This document shows, one piece after another, positions 58,001-64,000 of a stretch of 64,000 bases of DNA. The notes beneath the pieces were generated by a model, which had not been told where the DNA came from, ran no database searches, and saw only the letters and a list, made by a program, of their open reading frames with translations. The translations under genes were made by a program, and so were the position numbers. This DNA comes from Begonia masoniana. Lineage: Eukaryota; Streptophyta; Magnoliopsida; Cucurbitales; Begoniaceae. How positions within the stretch are numbered: the stretch's first letter is position 1; every line of letters starts with the position of its first letter. The stretch covers positions 14,030,381 through 14,094,380 of the forward strand of contig CM039510.1 of the NCBI GenBank assembly GCA_022432975.1, written 5' to 3'.

Positions 58001-60018
58001 ATGACATCTGCTGAGACACCATTGCCGAATGTAACTTTTCCCACGGATTCAGGTACAATATCCTTCAAATATCTCTCTTCACCTGTCATATGTCTAGAAC
58101 AGCCGCTATCAAAATACCATGCATTGGTTCCGATCGCCTTTAGTGAGAGATGTGTAACATTGCACTTTAAATTTGATTTCTTCACCCATTTCTGATAAGG
58201 GAATCTGTAGAAAGAAGCATTTCTTTTCTTCACCCATTTCTGATAAGGGAATCTGTAGGAAGAAGTATTTCTAACAGTACCAAGTCTGAGATCCGCAAGA
58301 TAGTTGAAGCATGTAGAACGAATATGACCACGACGTTGGCAATAATGACATACATAAACATACTTGTTACCTTTACTGCTTGAGGCATGATAGAAGTTAT
58401 AAGAATTTGATTTTCTGTCAATTCTTGGCATTCCGTTTGCAACTTGCTTTCCTTTGTGATCAAAGCCCTTGTCTGACACCTGCTGTGACACTGGCTGTGA
58501 CAATGAGCTTCCCTTTACGAACTTCATCACAAAGCGATTTTCCTTTACTGCAACAGTCTTTGAACTTGAACTTTCACTTTTGAATCCCAGTCCAAACCGA
58601 TTTACGCTTGATTTGCCGACATTTAAAATATCATCGAGATTAGAAGAACCCGAATTCAGCATTTTGACATTCTTTTTCATGAGGCTTATCTCATTGGTTA
58701 GATCATTAGATTCATCATGACTTGCTTTCAGCTTTGTCTCCAAATCATCAATAACATTTTGAAGATTGTTCTTCTCATCCTTCAAATTTCTAATTTGTGC
58801 GTGTAGAAGCTGATTTACTTGAACAAGCTCGGTCCATTTCTCATGCAGAAACTTATATTCTCCAATAAGATCTTCTTCTGTGACTGGTTCTTCATCTTCA
58901 TCACTATTACTAGAATATCCGTCTGTGACACCCTGTATAACACTGTCATTTTCTTCACATTCTATTTTTCCAGCAAGCGCTACATGATTGCTCTGAAATT
59001 CATCTTCGTTTTCAGACTCATCCTCACTCCAGGTTGCATTCAAAGAATTCTTCTTTTTCTTCAAGGTGTTAGCACATTCTGCCTGTATGTGCCCAAATCC
59101 TTCACATTCTCTGCACTGAATACCTTTATTCTTTAATGATTGATCAGACCCATTAGTTTCTTCTCTCTGCTTCTTGTTGCTTGAAGAACCATTTTTGAAG
59201 TGTGTGACACCCTGCTTGACACCGCGTGTATTCCTTCCGAATCGCTTCATAACTCTGCTGAAATTCTTCGAGAGCAGGGCTAGAGATTCCTCCAAGTCAT
59301 CTTCATCATGTTTGCTGTGATTTTGTACCTCTGATTTTAAAGCAACTCCCTTTGCCTTTTTATTTTCGGTCTCTCCTCCAATATTCATTTCGAAAGTTCT
59401 GAGAGATCCCATTAACTCCTCTAGCTTCATTTTTGACACATCTTTAGCTTCTTCTATGGCAGTGACTTTATAAGCAAATCTTTGTGGTAAAGATCGTAGT
59501 GTTTTCCGAACAAGCTTTTCTTCGGAAATCACCTCTCCGAGAGCAAAAGCCTCATTAGCTATGTCACATAATTTTGAGTTGAACTCCCCAATGGTCTCAT
59601 CTTCCTGCATTTTCAGATTCTCAAACCGAGTGGTTAGCATTTGCATTTTAGACAACTTTACCGTAGATGTCCCTTCATAGGTAGTTTGAAGAATTTCCCA
59701 TGCTCTCTTTGCGGATTCACATGTTGAGATAAGTCTGAATTGCACGGGATCAACGCCATTGAAAATAGCATTAAGAGCTTTTGAATTATTATTTGCCAAG
59801 GCATCCTCATTTGTCGTCCAATCTACTTCCGGCTTAGGAGAAATAATACCATCTTTATCAGTAAGTGTAGGCGGGTTCCAACCTGTAAGAATAGATCTCC
59901 AAGCCTTCTCATCAATGGCTTTGATGAAAGCTCTCATCCTTGCCTTCCAATACGCATAATTACTCCCATCCAATAATGGCGGACGCATTGTAGAACCTCC
60001 TTCTTTCATTGAGTCCAT
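55057..60018 (-). CDS. Intact copia gag-pol polyprotein, 1653 residues
   Basis: One open frame. Gag: [17 protein letters not shown] (15-31), KLEELMGSL (198-206), zinc knuckle [14 protein letters not shown] (302-315), coiled coil (about 385-455), second knuckle [14 protein letters not shown] (557-570), and an in-frame tandem duplication of 15 residues around [11 protein letters not shown] (588-617). Protease DSG 637-639. GAG-pre-integrase HRKLGHVN from 760. Integrase D825, D891, E927. RT with YVDD at 1341-1344. RNase [14 protein letters not shown] from 1503, ending LGLCVM. The start lies 70 bases after the 5' LTR; no earlier in-frame ATG is present in that short leader. The protein would be cut by its own protease; capsid, RT and integrase act in cytoplasmic particles and then the nucleus. 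All catalytic residues I looked for are present. Confidence 0.95.
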   Translation of the reverse strand: MDSMKEGGSTMRPPLLDGSNYAYWKARMRAFIKAIDEKAWRSILTGWNPPTLTDKDGIISPKPEVDWTTNEDALANNNSKALNAIFNGVDPVQFRLISTCESAKRAWEILQTTYEGTSTVKLSKMQMLTTRFENLKMQEDETIGEFNSKLCDIANEAFALGEVISEEKLVRKTLRSLPQRFAYKVTAIEEAKDVSKMKLEELMGSLRTFEMNIGGETENKKAKGVALKSEVQNHSKHDEDDLEESLALLSKNFSRVMKRFGRNTRGVKQGVTHFKNGSSSNKKQREETNGSDQSLKNKGIQCRECEGFGHIQAECANTLKKKKNSLNATWSEDESENEDEFQSNHVALAGKIECEENDSVIQGVTDGYSSNSDEDEEPVTEEDLIGEYKFLHEKWTELVQVNQLLHAQIRNLKDEKNNLQNVIDDLETKLKASHDESNDLTNEISLMKKNVKMLNSGSSNLDDILNVGKSSVNRFGLGFKSESSSSKTVAVKENRFVMKFVKGSSLSQPVSQQVSDKGFDHKGKQVANGMPRIDRKSNSYNFYHASSSKGNKYVYVCHYCQRRGHIRSTCFNYLADLRLGTVRNTSSYRFPYQKWVKKRNASFYRFPYQKWVKKSNLKCNVTHLSLKAIGTNAWYFDSGCSRHMTGEERYLKDIVPESVGKVTFGNGVSADVIGRGTLNVPGLPKLSDVLLVNGLKSNLISISQLCDQDLNVQFTKERCVVSDQNKDCVIEGVRSSDNCYLIYSSSTCLRSSMEDTILWHRKLGHVNFRMLEKLISKGAVRGIPELKFDEDKLCGPCQIGKQTKVSHPVSQGSTTTRVLELLHMDLMGPMPVESIGGKRYVFVTVDDFSRYTWVEFLREKSNTFKVFKSMCTRLQREKDSVILKIIRIRSDHGKEFENSEFSDFCKHFGIAHEFSAPKTPQQNGVVERKNRTLAEMTRVMLHERDVPQKFWAEAMNTACYTINRVYLRGKTSMTPYEIWKGKTPNLHYFHPFGSLCFVLNDREHRGKLDPKSDEAIFLGYATNSRAYRVYNKRTRTVIESANVQVDDSLDTTHNPKDDAEHILNNEGTSVPPGVTEGVSGGVPDQTETVDEGEADITHHRQPSTRVQKNHPTVEIIGGLNDGIRTRDKPKLNYRDMIQMACFTSTLEPKNVKEALLDEYWIGAMQEELNQFSRNQVWDLVPCPPDVNVIGTKWIYKNKTDEHGNITRNKARLVAQGYSQIEGIDFDETFAPVARLESIRLLLAIACVMRFKLYQMDVKSAFLNGFLNEEVYVAQPKGFEDPHHPEYVYKLKKALYGLKQAPRAWYERLTQYLLTKGYERGGVDKTLFVRRDKGQFLLAQIYVDDIVFGSVSQAMVDEFVAQMTGEFEMSMVGELTYFLGLQIQQATNGIFISQAKYAKTLLKKFNLENARPRRTPLGTHEKISKDEKGIAVDPRLYRSMIGSLLYLTASRPDICYSVGLCARFQANPKESHLVSVKRILKYVNGTTDYGIWYSFDSNANLVGYCDADWAGSSDDRKSTSGGCFYVGHNLVSWFSKKQNSISLSTAEAEYIAAGSSCTQLLWMKQMMKDYGVTQGVMTLYCDNLSAINISKNPVQHSRTKHIDIRHHFIRSLVEDKIIDLEHMVTEKQIADIFTKALDGVRFEELRSALGLCVM
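58180..58270 (-). repeat. 45-base in-frame tandem duplication in gag
   Basis: CACCCATTTCTGATAAGGGA recurs 45 bases further on (58184 and 58229) with few changes, doubling a 15-residue segment just upstream of the protease. Confidence 0.85.
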
Positions 60019-60074
60019 CGCACACGAACTAAGATCTTGTCCCTCGGATCCCGCTTAAGAAACAGAAGCGATCC

Positions 60075-60086
60075 GCTCTGATACCA
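60075..60086 (-). promoter_or_regulatory. Primer-binding site of the young copia element
   Basis: GCTCTGATACCA on the plus strand is TGGTATCAGAGC on the element strand, two bases from the LTR. Confidence 0.93.
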
Positions 60087-60088
60087 AT

Positions 60089-61436
60089 TGAAAGTTTAAG
60101 ATCAGCTCAGTGATGTCACACAAGGATCCTTGTGTGACACCGATTTTAAAGTCACGATGAACGATATAAAAAGTGCGGAAATAAATGACACAAGAGGTTG
60201 GTAACGCAGTTCGGCAACCAGCCTACGTCTGCGGGGCCACGCCCAGATATAAAAACTTTTCCTTGAGTTAACAAAGTTACAAGAAAAACTCGGACTTATA
60301 CAAATAAAGACTCCCTCTTATCTTTGTCGCCGCCTCTAGCTAACTTCCCCAACGAAACAGTTTTTGCGAGATCCCCTCGACTTTAGAACGACCTCTCCCG
60401 AGATCTAGATAACAACAAGCTCCCCTCGTTGTTGGTTCCTCCCGAAACCCGTGTTATGGCAAGATCCCCTCGCCCACGATCACGAACGACAAGCTCCCCT
60501 TGTCTAAGAAACAGAACTCCTCACGAGTTCAGATGCTGTCTCCTCCCGAGACAGAGCTTCAATGAAGAACACGGAAAGTTGCCTCCTGTGACACCTCCTG
60601 GAACACCAGATCGAAGTCTTCGGATACAACACACAGCACACTCAATAAAACAATGAAATCCACAGATTAAGTCGAGTGTGCAACACAATCACAAACCCAT
60701 ACGCAGAAACGTAGGGCGTGAAAGAAAACCGACGGCTCGGGAAAACGAAGAAAATCTTCTCTCGTGTAAAATCAATACTCCGTCGTCTGCTGAACAACAA
60801 TCACCGACGACTCACAGTAGGCATGAATGAAAGGATCAACTATTGCAGAATACACGCAAACGTCGGTATAGAATATAATCGCCCGGAAGAATAAAAAACT
60901 TTTCGCTCTCAATAATAATGGCTTCAGCAGCCTTCTTCAGAAAAACGAAGGCTTTAAATAATATTGGTAGCTTCCATATCTTTAATTCATTCAGTTACCA
61001 AATCGGATTTACCGCCGCATGGAATAAGGAAACACAATCTTAACAAATTCGGTTATGTGACACCTCATGTGACACTTTAGGAAAGTTTCCATAACAGCCC
61101 AGATTTTCGCCCAAAAATTCAGGAAAGCATCCCATTAGTCATAGGAAGTCAGAGCCCAGCAAATCGTGTCAAATCTACAACAAATCGGCTTTCCAAATAA
61201 AACTTTTCCAAAAAACAAGTGCATATACCTTATTCAATATCTTTCCAAATAATGTTGTTTCCTTATTTTTCTCTTCCATAGAATCATCATTATTACTTCT
61301 ATAATATCTTCCCATAATCGGATTGGGCGGTTTCTTGATTGTCAAGTCATAAATCACCACTTGAATAAAATATTATTTTTATAATAAATTGCCAAAAAAT
61401 CACATGCCAACACTAATGCAAATCTTTGCATTTACA
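60089..61436 (-). repeat. 5' LTR of the young copia element
   Basis: 1348 bases, almost identical to 52499-53845, with the same palindrome (60114-60139) and TGTGACACC copies at 60133, 60587 and 61056. It would carry the promoter of the element. The cytosine/CTC-rich part (60370-60600) is a likely leader. Confidence 0.96.
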
Positions 61437-62156
61437 AAACCAAATCAAATCACAAAATTTGGTGCAGTTTTGATGTGGTTTCAAAATTAAAAGTAAAAAT
61501 AAATTTTATTAAAATGTATAAATTTCCACTGTTCAGGCCTCGAAAACCAGGAAGTGAATCCTGACAATCAGTGCTCTCTCAATTTTATTATAGAACTGGT
61601 TTTATATTAGTGTTGGGCGACTTCAGGTTCCACCTCGGAATTGGAACGTTGAGATTCTGGGACTGAAATCAGAACCGACCGTGTTCCCACGGTTCGGCTT
61701 GATTTTCATGGGTTTTGACCCTCAAAACCATGGACCCAACCGTAGACCACAGGTCGTGAGAATTGAGAACTGGAACAGATTTCTTTGGTGAGCAAAACCG
61801 GACCGTAACCACGGTTTAATCATTACGGCTCCTCCGCTCAGTTCCATGGGCAACCTTATAGATCACCATTTGAAGAGAAAAACTTGTCCTCGAAAAGAAA
61901 AATAGACACAATCCAAATTGTAATAATGGTCGAGTTACTTGAACAAAAATTCTACTAAAAAGTTACCTTTTCATTAATCTAATTGAAGTACAATAGAGGT
62001 TATATCAATCAGTAGAGACCATCATATTCAAGTTATATACACGAATAAAAAACTAAAAAAAAAAGACACCATCTTCTTCATAGAAGAATTATTTATCCTG
62101 TTTCAGCTGCCACTAGATCTAGAATGTAATGCATGCCATTGAAAGCATTGATAAGA
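61437..62156. other. Spacer between the young copia element and the DCL-like gene
   Basis: The part at 61610-61850 is rich in GGTTC, GAACCG and ACCGTG words, a pattern often seen inside plant hAT-type elements, but no ends or protein were found. The remainder is the 3' flank of the DCL-like gene, where its polyadenylation signals should lie. Confidence 0.35.
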
Positions 62157-63694
62157 TCACTTATATAGTATATTATTTGATGATCCTTGAATTTTTTTAT
62201 CAAATCTGCGCCGTTGAAAATGCCGGAGTATAAAAGTATCGGCAAACATAGGATACTTCTTTCTGATCAGACCCTTCAAGCATTTCCTGTATGAAAAATC
62301 AACCATCTCACGATCTGTTCTGACTATGAACAAACACCTCGTTGCTTCATAATCAGGGTGGTAATCAACCTGTCCCAAAAAGGAGACCACCATTAAGTTT
62401 CTTTTACCTTACTGCTTGATGTCTAATTTGTAAAGACATTGCTTGAGAACATAAGGTACCAAGATAGTTGTATCTGTAAGAATTTGTATTACGTTGGAGT
62501 ATTCGTAGACAAAAACAAACCATTTGCCAACAAAATCATTATGATTTCAAAATGTGAAGATACAAATCAAATCTGGTAATGTCTGTCTCTAAGAGCTCTC
62601 TTTAAATTAAAAGCAGCTAAGCATGCAAAGAAATTTTACATTGTCATAAGATCATTTCTCTTAGTATTCTTGGTACTAATTCTGTACGAGTAAAGATAAA
62701 TTTATGGAAATAAACAAAAGAAAATTTTAATAAACAAAATAGAAAAATACATGATGGCACCGTGGCACCTACTGTGATATAATCAATTCCACAACCTCTC
62801 TTCGTCTCATAAGAGGGATGATAAGGAAGCAACTTCTCTATAATTTTCTTCTGGTGTTGAGGATCTAGTTTTTCCCCCGACTTGTATCTAACATTAGAAT
62901 GCATTTTGTTAAAAGAAATTGGCAGCAATATACATACGAGAGAAAGAGTTCAAGACCCTTAACTCCACTCATAAGAAAAAGAACTAATAAATAAGTTGAT
63001 AAAAGTTGTAGCAGCATAACTCACTACTTTAACTAAAAATAAAAGAATTAAACTTAAATTTGATCAAACCAATCGTATCTAATTCTAAGTTTTCTATCCA
63101 AAACAAAGACAGGCCCAATAGAGATCAGCAATTGTTTAACTCTCATTTACACTGGGGAGATTTCAATCTTCATTCTTCACAGACAACCAACACAGCTTAT
63201 ACTATCACGGAGAAGTTACCCAGAAACTGTAACTTATTATATAATAATTCGAAATCAACTTATACACAGCGACTTGATCTATCTATGAGGAAGAATAACA
63301 AACAGCTAAAGCAGAGAAACGAATTCATTTACCTTCCAGAGTGAAGGATCATTCTGACGAGACCAACTAAAGGCACAGTTTCATCCAAAATTTGATCCTC
63401 CCAATCAACCCACCTGGCTCTACTTTTCTCCCCCTCTATTTCCTCCCCATCCACCTCCTTTCTGCTCCCTTCCTCACCTGAAGGCTTAGAAACTACAGGC
63501 CTTTTAAGCAAATCGGGGCCATAAAAGTCTTGGCTCCCCATTCGACCGCCCTCAGAAGCGACAGCGAGAGCACAGACGTGGGGAGGCGTAACTCCATATG
63601 AGAGTGAGAGAAGAATGGAAGTGGAGCCATTGAGAGAGAGATAGTTCTTGTGAAACTGGATGAGAGGCGATGAGGCTCTGGAGACGGCAGCCAT
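62157..63694 (-). CDS. DCL-like protein (DUF3223), three exons
   Basis: Exons 63694-63333, 62887-62773 and 62369-62157 join into 229 codons plus stop. Donors are AAG|GTAAAT and ACA|GTAGGT; acceptors TTAG|ATAC and ACAG|GTTG. The start ATG at 63694 has a good context (GCCATGGCT). After a variable, serine- and glutamate-rich N-terminus, WVDWEDQILDETVPLVG (95-111) leads into the DUF3223 domain: EKLLPYHPSYE, GCGIDYITVDYHPDYEATRC (across the last junction), FIVRTDREMVDFSYRKC, then FILRHFQRRR. Tomato DCL is a plastid protein needed for plastid rRNA processing and chloroplast and palisade development; this copy resembles, from memory, Arabidopsis At1g45230. No clear plastid transit peptide was identified by eye. 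At the usual 'TVGYHP' the glycine is an aspartate. Confidence 0.88.
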
Positions 63695-64000
63695 GGCCGA
63701 TGCTTTGGTATTCAGTTCGACCGAGTCGGACTGAGAAAGCTTAATGTGCCGATAGAATGGAAATTTTTGACGGATGAAGTCAGCCAATGAAATTAGAGAA
63801 GCCGGTATGTTAGATGCGTCTGCGAATGCTAACATTGTTAAGTGGGTCTTATTAACTGTTCTGGTTGGTTTCTTATTTAAAACAAAAAACAAAAAACAAA
63901 AAACAATTGCTTATGTAACGATCGGTTCGCTACTCATAACACTGAACATGACTAAGAAATATATATATATTTTTTAAAAAAATCTTCACTCAACCGTCAA
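63695..64000. other. Upstream region of the DCL-like gene
   Basis: Contains the 5' leader and promoter. The minus-strand frame stays open upstream of 63694 (to 63892), but that part is A-rich and unlike DCL proteins, so the ATG at 63694 was chosen. An ATATATATAT run (63960-63970) is the only TATA-like word and is about 270 bases from the start codon. Confidence 0.4.

Larger units (their letters stand above)
52499..61436 (-). mobile_element. Young SIRE-like copia element with intact polyprotein
   Basis: 8938 bases on the minus strand. LTRs 60089-61436 (5') and 52499-53845 (3'), 1348 and 1347 bases; by eye they differ by one substitution (G/A near 53234/60824) and one base in a T run. Perfect target duplication AAACC (52494-52498, 61437-61441). 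Primer site 60075-60086 and polypurine tract 53846-53858 are intact. Gag-pol is one open frame of 1653 codons. All parts needed for movement seem present, so the insertion is recent and may still be able to move. Confidence 0.96.

Overview
This window is nuclear DNA from a flowering plant, probably a eudicot. It has AT-rich non-coding DNA, GT-AG introns, two plant-type host genes, and most of its length is nested LTR retrotransposons primed by initiator tRNA-Met (primer site TGGTATCAGAGC seen four times). I cannot name the species.

Layout. 1-2889: two LTR pieces of Tekay-like Ty3/gypsy type; the second carries an array of short hairpins. About 3.57-8.53 kb: a candidate DNA transposon or composite, with an outer hairpin array and TATTTAAAG promoter at each end, two decayed convergent coding regions (a plant transposon/env-like protein and a Mutator-like transposase) and a 430-bp fold-back between them. 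8.5-16.7 kb: eroded intergenic DNA with LTR remnants and a 270-bp duplication. 16716-17927 (-): an intact single-exon SMI1/KNR4-like gene. 20.69-22.44 kb: 1.75 kb of TTC/GAA repeat next to a minus-strand LTR (to 24969). 25692-30646: a small LTR retrotransposon with gag but no pol, with a solo LTR (26272-28746) inserted in its gag. 31667-52242: a Tekay-like chromovirus with 2.6-kb LTRs, split in its reverse transcriptase by a 10.5-kb SIRE-like copia element (36493-46956, target duplication ACGAC). 52499-61436 (-): a young SIRE-like copia element with almost identical LTRs, target duplication AAACC and an unbroken 1653-codon gag-pol. 62157-63694 (-): a three-exon nuclear gene for a DCL/DUF3223 protein.

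How it fits together. The two host genes are unrelated neighbours in a repeat-rich stretch. Nesting and LTR divergence give an order: chromovirus first, then the copia inserted into it, with the copia at 52.5 kb the youngest. Three elements, or four with the gag-only one, have visible target duplications.

Most unusual signal. Several separate elements each carry their own recurring short motif, often self-complementary, in the LTR or promoter. The clearest pair is two homologous LTRs (520-2889 and 26272-28746): the same conserved hairpin is followed at the same place by an array built on a different palindrome (TCGCTGCA in one, GATCGATC in the other). The young copia element carries the 9-mer TGTGACACC eleven times on one strand, in its LTRs and in two reading frames of its coding region. 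These are sequence observations; their function is unknown to me.
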